NCBI GenBank assembly: GCA_030490835.1
Contig: CM059971.1
Coordinates: 102,180,095-102,244,094 of the forward strand
From: Annona cherimola
Lineage: Eukaryota > Streptophyta > Magnoliopsida > Magnoliales > Annonaceae
Reading direction: 5' to 3'
DNA length: 64,000 nucleotides
Shown: one piece after another, positions 45,189-58,137 of the stretch
Position numbering within the stretch: the stretch's first letter is position 1
Layout of the letters: each line of letters begins with the position of its first letter
Made by a program: the position numbers and the translations under genes
The notes under the pieces: model-generated
The model's input: only the letters and a program-made list of their open reading frames with translations
Database searches by the model: none
What the model was told of the DNA's origin: nothing

Positions 45189-46649
45189 TTTAAGAAACAA
45201 GAAATTTCATTTCATTCAAGCTTCTTCGGCAGTATGGTATTTGTTGGACTAGTATCATGCAGCCCGACTTGAATCCGTGAGACCAGAAATAAATACCCAT
45301 TTGTCTCATGGTGCTTCCTAGCACGCAGCAGATGTCCAGCCAAATTCCTGACTTGTTGTATAGGCTTTGTCTATTATGGTAAAAACCTGACGTCTTGATA
45401 AATGAGACTCTCACAATTTACAGAATAATCCATGTGCTAACATCAGTATATAATACAGACTCAATCCATGTGGGATTAGGTTTTTGACCCAATAAAAGTA
45501 TTTCACGCCAATTTCCTCAAATCGCTCCATTTATCCCAAAATTCTACTAAACACGGCTGGCATGTGAAACAAATATTGTACACTGATGATAACAAATGTT
45601 AGCAAAGGGCCTACCAGGTTCTTTCGGGCAGAGTATTCAGAAGCGGAAGTTGGTTGGTTGGCTCATTAAAGCATGAATCAGGCATTTGCCACGAGTTGTG
45701 CGTTATAACGGCCTGTTTCATGCATGGAGACGTTAAGCAGGAGCGTGATGATTGTCGATGAGAGCGCTTTCTTGTCAGGTTAAAGCCTACGAGGCCACCT
45801 CTTCTATTTCTCATTCACATCTTCAACCATCTCACGAAAAGCGCTAATCCCACGCATCATTCATGCGTTCATCTACCATGTAATATCATTATCATTATCA
45901 TTTCACTTTCCGTTAGAGAAAGTCAAATGCGTGAAATCTGTGCTACCAATGCTGTTAACCAAACCAATCATCTTCGGATTTTTGGGTGCGGGGCCACGCA
46001 CTTGTTCGTCGAGATAAATATCAATGCGGATGTGGAACGGGCACAAATTTGGTTATTTTTTCGTGCAATGTTGCGAGATTGTACATCGATCATAACTATT
46101 CATGATGCGGACATGCCATCGAAATCTGGTGCGTGAAAAAGAAAAAGAACACATATTGCCGACCAAGCCTAGCCATGGTACGGTAAAGACAGCAGAAGCA
46201 ACACTCTGCCAAGGGACTTTTTCAAATGCCATTTCCACGCCCTCCTGTTGGGGCTCGGGCAAAATGCTCATCATTTTGACTCGACATATCCATATCCACG
46301 GGCTCTTCGCGCGTGTGTGTACATACCTCGCCATTTTTACTTGCATGCTGCAACGGAACCACTTCTGCAATCAGTAATCAAGCTTTTGTTAGGTTGTTTT
46401 GGTCGCAGTGGCACGCAATTGGGATGCAAGAAGCAAGCTTGCAGTAACAAAAAACTTCAAGGCTTCAGAGAGAGAGAGGAGGGGGCCCACACACACACAC
46501 ACGCACCCCACTGAAGATGCGTCTAAATCCCAACCCGGGATTTCAGGACGTTCAGGCCACACGATTTCGAGTTACGCAGCTGAATGTTTCCTGCTAATAA
46601 TAAACGCACATGAGTAGATACGAATGCAAAGAAACTATAGAACTGCAAA
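45189..46649. other. Mixed-composition DNA downstream of the RUS6-like gene
   Basis: GC content is higher than in the flanking repeats. Holds an (AC) tract near 46488-46503 and several ORFs up to 105 codons on both strands with no known relatives by eye. No element family of this window occurs here, so it may be single-copy sequence. Confidence 0.35.
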
Positions 46650-47135
46650 AGGAAATGGCTCACGTGAAACGTGTACAACACTCTAAGATCCAAATCATAC
46701 AAACATGGTCGATACTGTTGAAAACCCTCGAGGCGACTAAATAACAAAAAATGTGCCGCAAGCAAATTTTGCCTGGAGTCGCCATACATGAGATGATAGA
46801 ACATTGTGACCTACGCTTCATATACACCAAAAGATAAAACTGAATTTGGGGTGCAATTTACAGCGTTTGTGGGGGGAAAATTTTTTAACAAACGGAGAAT
46901 GGGCATTGCTGTAGGCAGGAGTGAAGATCAAGAATGTGAGACGCCGCTTGATTGCAGCAAGGAAAATAGACCAGCAGCATTATTACATTGGATCAACAAT
47001 ATCCAAGGTGGATCCATCCAAGATTGGGCATCAAATATGTACACTCTGCTCTCTCACGTGTTTGCATGCAGGCCTTCAACACCTCAGCTCAGGAGGGTAA
47101 AGCAACAACATTGTTCCAGGAGTTCCTGTCTGCAG
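46650..47135 (-). other. Probable 3' UTR of the RUS6-like gene
   Basis: Sequence directly downstream of the TAG stop on the minus strand. No further coding similarity is seen. A possible AATAAT-type polyadenylation signal lies near 46978-46983 (minus strand). The true end of the transcript cannot be read from the sequence, so the far boundary is a guess. Confidence 0.4.
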
Positions 47136-50100
47136 CTAACACAACCGAGCTCGCCCAGGGTTAAGCAATGATTCTGACATAATCCATCCCTGCAACAACA
47201 ACAACAACAAAAGTTTCGAATGCATCGACTTTAGGAACGTTGCAATCAAATAAAGGAAAGAAAATTACTAAATTTCTCTTCAATCACTGGTTCAAAAACT
47301 TGAAAATTTGAATCATTGTGAGATTTTGTCAGGATGTTTCAACTTGCAAAGCTCAATCAATTTATTTGGCTAGTTCATCTTAACATTAACAAATCAAAGC
47401 ACTCTGGATATCTTGCGAGATGCGAGAAAAACTTAGCATTGTGAGTTTCATCTTTCTATATGACCATTCACATAGTCTTTATTGCCAAAGAACAAGCTAT
47501 TTTTGGGACTAATTTTAAAATGATGTCCACATCTCAATATTCTTTGGCAATTGTCTCGTTACTGTACTATGATGCCCATCCTGTTTACCAAACATGGTAT
47601 CCTCTCACTTTCCCTATGGAATTTTATCCTCGTACTGAATCTGAGAATGTCGCCAAGGCATATCTCGCACCATAAAACATATGATGTCTGGCATACTGCA
47701 CAACTGTCCAGTGTCCAACCCTTCAACTAGCATATCAAAAATGGGCTGGTTGGGGAAAGAGCACACCTGTTCTGCAGCTTTCCACTTAAAGATTCCATAA
47801 GAATTTGAAACCATGTTGTAGGATTCTCGAATTTGAGCCTCAAAATCAATAGCTGTCAGCATGAGATTAGTTGACAACAATCTTTCAGAATCTAGTTGGC
47901 CAGAAACATCCTTCTCTGGCAAAGAATGCTTTCCTGATGAAGCATGGATGAAATGCAGAAGTACATGCGCCTGCAAGAAAAATAGCTTAAGTGCAAATAA
48001 AAAATAGCAGATGCCAATTTCGGGGCAACAAACATACAGGAGCTAAACTCACATGGAAAGCTGCTTTTAGAATATCATCAGACTTTGCTTGATCTTTCAG
48101 CAATGCATAAACTTTATCTTTTGAAGGATTATAAGTGACTATGTATTTTTCTTTCTGCGGTATAATATCATAATTGTCAGAACATGCAAATACACATTTG
48201 CTTCTTTAATTGAAGGATTGACAAAAATTAACCAGATAGGAAACATCGCGCACCTCAAACAAGGGTTCAATTGCCAGGAATGAAGATGGCTCTTGAAAGG
48301 CATCTCTAAATCTTGATCCTGCAAAGAAGAGATGATGTCAGAATGGACACCTGTAAACTCCCTAGGAAAGATAAAAATGTACAACTGATGTACCTAAAAC
48401 AATTGGGCGGTCTTCTGACCATGGAACACTGATGATTTTCTCCTCTAGATTCCCTTCTTTCAGTGATGGAACATGCCCTGCAGATAGATAGGAATGGCAT
48501 CATTAGTCATCTTGAAACGTCAGTAACACAGAAAAATTTCTAATCTGATTCAATGGAGAAACTGACTACCGATTCTGACGAATCATGAACGAGACTCTGA
48601 ACTTATTTTACTAAGAATAATGTTTCGCTATTTTTATTTTACTTCTCCAATAAGTTAGCTAAACTTAATCGCTTTCTTTTACCTATAAGTACAACTTTTG
48701 TAATCCTTAAAGAGGCATCAATGTTTTGTTATAAACAAAATTTCCTTTTCAGTACTTGTCATCTCTTCTTCTCTATTCCTTCATCTTTCTTCTATTTTCT
48801 TCCCTACTGAGGTCTTTCTCCGGCCTTGTTTCTTACTCCTAATTCATCTTATAGTTTCTCTCTTCCTTTTCTTCTTTCTCTATTGAGAGCATCTCCCCTC
48901 TTTCTTCCAAGTCTTCTTTTTTATGATTTAAGACTGCTTGTCCTACTGTCCTACATCACCAACTCTGCCTAATTTTGCCCAGTTTGAATAATCTAATTAA
49001 CACAGATTTTGCACTACCTCCAACTACAGACATTTTTAATCAGAACATCTGAAAATACATGCGCCACACCGGCTGTGGCAATCTGACAACTTAGGAATAT
49101 TGCTGCCTTGTCACTTTGGTAATACCCAAAAATTTGACATACAATTTCTTGACCAGTAACTGAGACATACTATGCCCAACAGGATCTCAAAGGAAAAAAC
49201 AGGCCCCCCAGTTCAACAGTACCCAAGAGGCATACGAAGACTGTAGTTCAACCTATCAAACATTGGGGTGGGGGTTGGGTTTGGGGTGGGAAAGGGAAGA
49301 GTTCTAAAGTCATGAAATTTCAAAATGCACATTGTTAGTGAGCAGACAGCACAACAGACAAACCTGTCTTGAGAAAGGATTCTACTGCCACAGTGAATCT
49401 TGGATTGTTCAAACTGTGCAATACAACAGATCTCACCTGGTCATGATGATGGAGAGAAGTGAGTCCAAAAGTTTCAGCAGTCGAAAAAGAAAAAGAAAAA
49501 AAAAAAAAAAAAGTGTTTTCAGTAAAACTAACCTCTCGATAAGAGCTCATGAGGTATCCACATGAGAGCAAAGCAAAAGTAGCAATCAAGGATGGATTTC
49601 TTTTCGACAACATGATGCTCAGTCCAGTCCCCAGCTAGGGAAAACAAATTCAATACAAGATTACTCCATATGGAACTTGGTTGTTTGATAGAAAAAGATC
49701 TAAATATGGAACTTGGTTATTTGATAGAAAAAGATCTAAGTGTCGTTGATAAAGATATTCATGATGCAAACATCATAAAGTTGTTGACAACTAACACAAA
49801 TAATCCAAAAGCCTAGTATCTGAAAAATATTTGGTGAGGAACTTGTGCTTTGCAGTTGCATGTAAAATTCGTAATGGCAAAGGATAAAGATAGTCATTGT
49901 TGTCACTAATTTTCTTGACCACGGGGAATTTTTGGATGACCTCCAGAATTCATTTGTTTTCGAACAACAACAGCATATGCACAACTGCCAACACCACAAA
50001 AATCCCAACCAAAGGAAGCCACAGAACTGAAATCCAAGCACAGCATAAACACATTCATATGCCACAATCAAGGGTTACTAGACCACAGAGCAGAATTCGA

Positions 50101-53100
50101 AATAGCATGCTACATACCAGATCTGCAATATTTCCAACACATTCTCCTTTGGCAGTGACATCTCCAATATTTTCACCTTTGGCAAAAGCTTTATAAATTG
50201 GAGTACGAGTTGATGTTGACGTCACAGCAGCAACATTCTTCCAAGATGGGAGTACGAAATGAGTCAGATTATCAGATAAAAATAACATAACTATTTATAT
50301 ATTCAGACTTCATTCTTATTTTATTCAAAGAAACTTGTTATCACAGGTCCTACCTTCACCACATTGGCTATACATGCTAATGGTAAGAAAAGGTGTGGTG
50401 CTGCAGCAGTGGCCAACTCTATGCCAGCACCTAACTCCAGCAAAAGATCACCTGTAAAGCGAAGCTGAAATATGTGCAGCATGAGTTATCTATTTTAGTT
50501 TTGATATTCAGGAGTATGCTCTCAACTTGATAAAAATGAAGTTATAAAACAGTGCTAAACACCATGCAACTGCTCTACCTGTTTTAGATCATAGTCAAAT
50601 TTCTTGCCTTGCCTTGCAAACAGCATTTTTCCAACGCGACCTGCTCCATCCTATAACAAAAATTTTAAGTTCTAAGAACCCAGAGAACCTGTAACTCGGA
50701 GCTCATCATCAAAAACAACACTGCAAGACATTATCATTATAAAATGAATAAAAAAAATAAAATCAATGCATTTAAAACAACCTGGAAAATATATATATAT
50801 AGATTTGATAACATCAAATAGACAAATTTATGTTATTGAAAATTTCAGAGGAAACTATGGATAAAATCTGAGTGGGAAGCTTCTAGCCATACTAAAGCCT
50901 AGGCTTAAATCGTTTGTGTTAGCCAAGGTAAAATCTGACTGGGAGCTTTTAGACATATACAGGAACTACTGCTGTTCCCATAACCAAAACCCTGTGAAAC
51001 CATGCATATGTCACCATAATTCCTTAAATCAGTGATATCAAAAACCGGATTGAACTAGATAATTCGACCAGTCCAACCAGGCAGTGGACTCTGCATCAGC
51101 CCCCTCTGACCCAGTTCAACCCACCAAAAAGAACAGTGTTGAACCAATGAGAACAGCAGTTGGACCACTGGAACTGGTTCATCAATTTTCTCAAAGAAAG
51201 ATTATGGGCTTAAATATATTTTTAAAAAACAAAATAGCCGCACTGCTGCAATTGATCTTAAACCTTTGAAGCGTTGTTGTTGAGAAAGAAGATAAGAGAT
51301 CAGAAAGGAGCCCTTGGAGAAATAAAAATAGAAATTGAATACCAAATGTGGAAAGAAGATTTGAGAATTGTTTCTGCGTTTTTCAGTGTTGAAAGCAGGA
51401 GAGAATAAGCACCAATAGCCATTTGCATTGATTTGGAAGATGGCACTACATCCTTCTAAAATAATAGAAAAAAGTAAGGTTTCTTCATCAAAAGGTAGCA
51501 AATATGACAACATGAGGAGTATTTGTATATTAACACCTGCATGGGGCAAGTGTACCCACTGGGCACTCTAAGAGAAACTATAAGGAGTATTTGCATATGC
51601 ACACGTGCTTGGTCCACATGAGCCCATTGGGCCACTCCAAGTGATACTAGCAATCTACTCCATTGATTAGATTTGAAATTGTCAAAGAAATATTAGAGTT
51701 TAACTAGTTCTAAAATTAGCAATTGAACCAGTTCAAACCAACAATAAATGTGCTAGTTCAATTACCAGTTTGATTTTAAAAACAGATTGTAGTTGCAAGG
51801 AACACAAAGGCACAAAGGACTCTAGGAGTTTATGCACAAGGCTGAGAGTCAAGCAAAGCAAGACACATTATATCGAATTGAGAACACAGGGAAATTGGAA
51901 TCGTCATGACTTTCTTTGAATGTTGAAAGACTTCTTTTTTAGATATTTTCAAGCAAGTTCAAGTAGGTGCATCAAACACACACCTAGCACCTAGCTGTTT
52001 AGGATGGTGGAATGAGATGAGGATGAGTCTAAAAGATTTGATCAAAAAGTGTTGTTTTGTCTTAAGATGTGGGAAATTATATTGGGAAGGAAAAGTAGTA
52101 TTGGAAATTGAAAATCCCATCCACTCATCTTGAACAGGCCAAAAAAACGCAAAATGTATGCACTTTAGCGAAGGAGGCTCACCTGGCCTTTATCAAGATG
52201 CAAGAGGTGCATCTAAATAAACCTTGAGCCTAGGGCAGGGCCAGGGGAACCTTTGACATTTTCGGATTTGAAAACACTGGTTTAACCAATCTCTTTTTCC
52301 ACGTCCAATAGTTAAATGGGTCCAGAATCAAGATAGGTACTCCCAAAGACCAAAGAAAAATGCCCATGATAAGCACAAAAAGGAAATAATCCAAAATGGA
52401 CATCGTTTGAAATTCTCTTCTATAATTGTTCTCAAAAAACTTCATCTAAAAAAATTTTTTGAGGGAAAACAAAGAAATTATTTACATTGAAAGAGATTAA
52501 ATACCTTCAGAAAAATAAATTCTTAGCTGCCACTGCTCTAGAAAGAATAGTATGAGACCCATTCATGGAAAAGTATGAGAGAAGTGTGATTACCTTGAGA
52601 ATCCAGTTGATAGCAACCGCGCCAGGGGTGACTGTATTTCTAGACACGCCAACTGAAGCCAAGAGAGTCTGTGTTGTGAAAACTCCCATTGCTCCACCAA
52701 AGAAGTGCTACAGAGGCCATAATAGGCTTTAAAATAGTGCTACGAGTAATAAGAGCAGAAAAATGGTAGCACAGGAAATCAGCAAGATCATGCCCATTTA
52801 CCAGATGTAATTCCAATTTTATTCATTTTAAAAATGACCCACTTATCCTTCAAGAACTTGGCATGTTGGATATAGAATGTTATGACAAATAGATACCTTC
52901 AAAGCTCTCCAAGTCATGTATGGAACATATGAAGGGACAACACTATCTGGGAAGCCCTCCGGTACAACATAAGATCTTACAAATGCCAACAAATCCTGTA
53001 AAACCATCAACACAATATTCATTTGCATCTTTGGATTGGGAAAACTGTTAATTATATTTTAGTCACACGAGAATCAAATGTGTAAACATCATTCAGGCAC

Positions 53101-54358
53101 AACTTTGAGATCAATCAATATATCCAAAAAGGAGTTTTCTGGGAAAGAAGCTTTTCCCAAATTTCTTCCTCCAAAGCTCCTTCTCAAAAAGCATCATGAT
53201 GAACTAAAAAAAAAGAGGACCCTCTTCCCTTGGCAGGAAAGGAGTATCAAGGCACATGCTGAGATGTTCATCAGCCAGCAAAGCAATATATTCCTCCCTT
53301 TTTCTCAAATCTTCATGAATATCCCAATAACAAGTTTTCCTAGGCAGAGACTCTGTCTCTGTCTCTGTCTCTGTCTCTGTCTCTGTCTCTGTATTTAACA
53401 TACATATATAAAGAAAAACAATAGATAGTTCACCACGAACCAATAAGTAAAAACAGAGAGGTTTGTGGCGGAAAATAGAATAAAATGCGGGAAAGAATGC
53501 TATCGAAGCTTGAATTTGGGGCCATATGTGAACTTGAAGTCCAACTTCAGGCCATAACATTGCGTTTGAAAAGTAGGTACTCATTTCTATCTGATGGCCA
53601 TGTTTTAACGATTTGTAAGGAGGCCACCTTCCTTCTCCGTGCCTCCAAATCCACGGTGCCAAAAACTTTCTCCAGATGCCACAGATTGAAAATCCGGATC
53701 ACAGGTCACTAAAAAGTAAAATGCATGATGAAAATTTTCTGAAATTTCGAATCCTTTATTCAGATGCTTCGACGTTTCTCGAATCCACAGATCAATCCAG
53801 GTTGACAAACACAGTTGACAGTAAGAAATTTCAAATTCTCAATCTGGATTCCTAAGCTGAAAAACTAAACCCAGGCAGACAGAAAAAACCCTCGACAATC
53901 GATAAATTCACAGACACCAGAAATGAAACAAAAAAGAACAAAAACAAATAAAAACCATAAACAACAAGAAGCTGAACTTTTAAATGAAATCCCACTTTGC
54001 ATCCAAAAGCCAGAAAACTAGAAATGGATAACTAACTCACATTCACTGGAGCCTCAGGGGCATGCAACCCAACAGCACGGATCGATCCCTTCCTGAACTG
54101 CCCATGACCGTCTCTCTCGGCAACATAGCTCCAACGCCGGCCATCGATCTCCTCAGAGCACAAAAGTCTCAAGCTAGAATCAATGAAATCCTCCTGGGCG
54201 AGACCAAACTGCAAACCTGACCTGGCGACGTGGCTGTCGGCCTCTACCAGGGAGGGAGGTGCCGAAGCGAGATTCGCGCTTAGCCGCATCGTCTCGCGGA
54301 CAAGGAGACGAGCATCTTGAGAAGTGGCGGGAGATTGCTGGATTCGCAGAGGCGCCAT
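47136..54358 (-). CDS. RUS6: RUS6-like protein (DUF647, ROOT UVB SENSITIVE family), 13 coding exons, 505 aa
   Basis: Coding exons, in transcript order: 54358-54041, 52995-52897, 52707-52594, 50650-50579, 50464-50354, 50237-50118, 49634-49533, 49436-49364, 48477-48394, 48318-48254, 48154-48053, 47970-47767, 47189-47136 (stop TAG). The total is 1518 nt including the stop. All 12 introns are GT-AG; all junctions are phase 0 except exon 8/9 and 9/10 (phase 1, each splitting a Gly codon). The joined protein follows RUS6 end to end as I remember the family: MAPLRIQ start, EEIDGRRW, YVVPEGFPDSV, YVPYMTWRALKHFFGGAMGV, AINWILKDGAGRVGKM, STSTRTPIYKAFAKGENIGD, LLSCGYLMSSYREV, SESLLNPGRARLC end. The Arabidopsis protein is about the same length. 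Hydrophobic stretches fall near residues 207-237 and 278-311. Known of the family: RUS1/RUS2 act in root UV-B responses and seedling development, and RUS6 is reported essential for embryo development; the biochemical activity is not established here. The gene looks intact. Confidence 0.95.
49669..49740. repeat. 36-bp tandem duplication in RUS6 intron 6
   Basis: Two adjacent 36-bp copies, 49669-49704 and 49705-49740, begin TATGGAACTTGGTT and differ at two positions. They lie just upstream (transcript sense) of exon 7. The near identity suggests a recent slippage or duplication event. Confidence 0.9.
51037..51785. mobile_element. Candidate non-autonomous DNA transposon in RUS6 intron 3
   Basis: Intron 3 (50651-52593) is by far the longest, at 1943 nt. 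It holds a block whose two ends are imperfect inverted copies: the left end reads roughly CAAAAACCGGATTGAACTAG, and the right end, read on the minus strand, contains AAAATCAAACTGG...AATTGAACTAG. The interior repeats words such as GAACTGGTTC. Target duplications were not identified, so the superfamily is unclear. An imperfect direct repeat (copies starting near 51515 and 51583, offset 68 bp) lies inside it. Confidence 0.4.
53351..53392. repeat. (CTCTGT)7 hexanucleotide microsatellite in RUS6 intron 1
   Basis: Seven consecutive CTCTGT units lie in the 1045-nt first intron (52996-54040) of the RUS6-like gene. In transcript orientation the repeat reads ACAGAG. It is likely length-polymorphic between individuals. 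Confidence 0.9.
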
Positions 54359-54790
54359 AGGAGCAGAGGAATGAATAGAAGCGCCAGAAATTCCGGGAAG
54401 AAATCTCTAGAAATTAGGTCTGTGGAGGGGATGATATTTATAGAGGAAGAGAGACGAAGAAGAGCATCTTCGAAAATGTCGCCGCATGGAGTCGAGCGCA
54501 GGTGTCGTGTGGAGAAACGGAGATAAAGAGGTGGGTTGGGTTTTGGGGAGGTTGGGAGTGTGGAGTGCTGTGCGGCGAAAATAACTGCTTGGTGGTTCGC
54601 AGCCGCAGGAGAGAGAAACAGAGAGGCCAGCGGGCACGAGCTACGTTTGAGAAAGCGCACCGAAAGAGAGCCACAAAGGCAAGCTGCGGGTGGGGACAAT
54701 CTGACCAATGGAGTCGTAAAACAAGTGTTGCCTCTGCGGCTCTCCCCTCGTCTTTTTCTCCCTGCACCAGCCTGGCGATTTCACAGCACC
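54359..54790 (-). promoter_or_regulatory. GC-richer promoter / 5' UTR region of the RUS6-like gene
   Basis: About 430 bp upstream of the RUS6 start codon is clearly richer in G+C and CpG than the flanking AT-rich DNA. It carries a CCAAT word at 54705-54709 and ends abruptly at AT-rich sequence near 54800. No clear TATA box was found at a convincing distance, which is common for housekeeping-type plant promoters. The several ORFs in both strands here have no recognisable similarity and look like by-products of the base composition. Confidence 0.45.
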
Positions 54791-55061
54791 CTGAAATGAT
54801 GGGGAATGATCAAAACTAATATTTATGTTAATTGAAAATAACCAAACATACCTTTCATCTAAGCATCAAAATTAATATCTATAAGTCTAAAAGTTGGATG
54901 AATAAAAATGAATATTATGAGAATCATGTTTTTTTTTGAAAGAGCTGAGAATCATGTTTTGTCATATATTAAGAGTATCATTTGAATAAATTCCTATAAA
55001 AGAAATGAATTCTGAAATAATAAATTTTTAATTTTTATCAAATGTGACTTAGCCTAATTAT

Positions 55062-55352
55062 GGGTGTGTTTGTTTGGGATATAAACATGTCAACCAAAAC
55101 TTTTCAATTTAAAACTTTTCACTCTCCATAACTATTCTATTTTTTAATTATTTTTTCACATTTTTCTATACAAACTACCCTACTTTTCAATCATTTCTAC
55201 ACAACTATCTATACAACTAACTTATCTATTTTAACTTTATTCTCTTTACTTCTCATCATTACTCCTATTATATCACGTCATTTTCTATCGATGTGACAAC
55301 TTCTATCTAAAAAACTTTTCATCAAAAGTTTTACCCCCAACCAAACATACCC
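55062..55352. mobile_element. Tourist-like MITE, 291 bp, TAT flanks
   Basis: Starts GGGTGTGTTTGTTTGGG and ends AACCAAACATACCC, flanked by TAT on both sides (55059-55061, 55353-55355). The interior follows the family; the extra length comes from small insertions. It lies about 270 bp beyond the RUS6 promoter region. Confidence 0.82.
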
Positions 55353-56570
55353 TATATATATTCGTATCGAGTTCTCCAAATTTGAATTATGAAAGCAAAA
55401 TTTCACTATAATGCTTATTACATTATTGATTTTGTATGTTGTGTTTGGTAAATGTAAATCGTATCTTGCCTTTATGTGGAACTTAATAGGATGTTGAATT
55501 TAAGCACAAAACCTCTAGACAATGATAAGTTTTTTATCTTGGGAATTGATCGAAAGAAATTTGAGGCGCTGGTTGCCGAAGGAGTAAAATGCAAGGGTGT
55601 GTTCGAAAACTCTTTTTTCACGTGGATAAACTTTAATTTGCTCAAGGCAACTTTGGAGTTACAAGTTTAGCTACACAGAGACAAAATTCCAGTCGGTCCA
55701 ACTCATTTGGTGGTTCTTGAAGTCAAACTCGGAAGTTGAAAGGAGGGGTATATCGGAGAATATGATGAGTTAATGACTTGTTATGAGTATATGGTTATTT
55801 CTGAAGGGTTTGGGGGTTGGTCGGTCGTCTCAGCTCCACTGGGAACTGGGAAGACGGAACTGCCTGCGGCAGCGCCACCCAGATCCAGATGGACGGTCGG
55901 AGAAAAGCGAGTCCAGTGACCGGCCATTTAATTGGAGAGTCGTGCTTTTTGGCTGGCAACGTTGGAGAGAAATTTGGCTTTGCTGCTGCCCATGTCGATT
56001 TGTCACTGCCGTGCCACCCTCACATGGGCCGATGAACGCCCGCCACCTACTAATGCAACGTAGGTCAAGCCACGATGCCAGACCTTCCTAAAATTAAAGA
56101 GTTTTTGTCTGGACGTGCAAGGGTCTAGTTGGCTGTAAATGGGGCCTTCTTGGGGTAAAGCAAAATTCTAACCATTCATTGTACGACTTCTATTTAATTA
56201 GGACATCAATTATCGTTGAATTAAGTATATACATATTTTCTTCTAAAATAGGTACACATTTAACATAATCAAATTTTTTTATTTATATATTAATTTCAAA
56301 GTTGTTAATTCAACGTCTAAACAGTTCAAAACATTAGGTGAATAAACGAGTTTAGAAAATATTTTAATGCACGCAGATGAATCTAAGTGTTTTTTTACAT
56401 ATGAATAAATCGGTACTTCTAGCATTAATTTGGCATTTGGTTAAACAAGGAGGGGAAGGAACTGTTGAAGAAAATTTTTTAAAAAGTAACGTGATACGAT
56501 ATGACAGGATTAATGATTAAGAGTAAATAAAATAAAATTTAAATAATTAAAAAATGGTCACCTCTAGAAG
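55353..56570. other. Intergenic DNA with a GC-richer patch (55790-56100)
   Basis: The patch has overlapping ORFs (55783-56091, 55817-56035, +) with no recognisable similarity. At 56190-56410 a weak, inverted TA-foldback remnant is visible (GTTAATTCAACGTCTAAACAG, AATGCACGCAGATGAATCTAAG). Confidence 0.35.
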
Positions 56571-56579
56571 CCAGGTTTA

Positions 56580-56925
56580 AGTCTTATGCACCCGGGTATA
56601 CTTCATTCATTTTTTATTTTTTTTAAAAATTTTTTTACATAGCTGTTAATCTAAGCGTATCTAATAGACTAATATATGTATAAATTTTTACTATTTTTTG
56701 AGATTTTTATGTATTGTTTATATTTTTAAAAATGAGCGCCATTTTTAATAATTTAAAATTATTAGAATGTCACTGAATTTTAAAATTTTGAAAAAAATAT
56801 CTAAAAATCTCCGAAAATTGTAAAAATTGACACACATGTTAAATACACTTAGATTAACCGTTGTGCAAAAAAAATTCAAAAAAAATAAAAAATATAGAAA
56901 TATGTACTCAAGTGCATAGGACTGA
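56580..56925. mobile_element. Foldback MITE of the GCACCCGGGTGC family
   Basis: Left end AAGTCTTATGCACCCGGGTA; right end, on the minus strand, AGTCCTATGCACTTGAGTAC. The arms pair through TGTTAATCTAAGCGTATCTAA and its inverse TTAAATACACTTAGATTAAC. The centre is near 56745-56775. The target duplication is not readable. Confidence 0.75.
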
Positions 56926-58137
56926 GTCTTCAATATGCCACAGGGGATCATTTCCTCATCAGTCAAAAAATTTTAGAAAGTGAGACTTTACACGTAAGTG
57001 GGGCATTACTAGCGCATTTGTCATGATGATTCTCATAGTGTGTCATGGCTTTTTAAATCACGAAAATAACGTGGCTATAGGAAAAAGATGAAAGTGACTG
57101 AATTTTAGGAATCAGTATGGGTCATTGCATTAATCATGCCCCTATCCAAAGAAATAGCATTTCCGCCCCACCAAGCGCAACGGTCGGCTTAATTACATGT
57201 ACCAATAGACAACAGTCTCCAAGCCAGCAGCTTAGACCATCGAGCACATTAATTTCCCAGTTGGAAAACTGTCTGGATATTATGGGATTTTTTTTTTCCT
57301 GAAAATCAATCAGATATGTAGTCTTCTCTAGAAAACATCGAATCCTCCTCCCTTTACGGCCGATCCTCCATTTAATCGAAAATGGTGCGAGCATGATGAT
57401 ATTAACATGATAATCGTGAACCCAATGTCAGTGGCTAGCTGCAGATATTAGCAGATCACCAACTCCGGAAGAGGAAACCGATCAAGAGTTCAAGAAAGCT
57501 CAACTGGGAAATTTTTGGAGACTCGTCGTCTTGCACGTTTTTCCACTATTTGGAATATAAATATGATTCACGTGCCTTTCACTTGCTTCGTATATCCACT
57601 GGCTAGAATATGTTATCCATTCCAAAAATAAAATTAAAAACAAAAACAAAGCAGCAGTTTATGCCCAGCAACCCATTTTTTGTTGGAGTTATCTCACGTG
57701 CAGACGTAGACAGGACATCGAGCACAAATGAAAATATATGCATACATACATATTTTGTAAGTCATGTTAATAAATTCCTACATGTTTGGAGATACGATTC
57801 GATTTAATGTTAATTGTTGCAAAAGCACTTGTAATAAAATAATATCAAATAAATAACAATAACATGAAGCATGTAAGACCCAAAGGTCTATGTGAAAGAC
57901 AATTCGAGACGTATTCCAAACCATACAAGATTCTTAAATGAATATAATGATATATATTGGGAATCAGTAAAGTTATATTAGAAATTGAAAAAGTTATCTT
58001 GAAAATTGAAAAGCTATACTATAAATGATAATAAAGATTTAATCCAAGAATCTTGTAGATTGAAACATGCCCTTATTCAAGAAGAGAAAATGTGTTTCTG
58101 CTTCTATCAAATTATTTTTCTATGTAACTCCCTCTAT
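56926..58137. other. Intergenic DNA
   Basis: A slightly GC-richer stretch at 57115-57560 with short ORFs of no recognised family, then AT-rich DNA. No element ends recognised. Confidence 0.35.

Noticed and set aside
47460..47675. A 71-codon plus-strand ORF in the RUS6 region
   Set aside because: Overlaps RUS6 intron 12 on the opposite strand and has no recognisable product.
55783..56091. A 102-codon plus-strand ORF as a gene
   Set aside because: Two overlapping frames are equally open, as expected from GC-rich composition; no recognisable protein.
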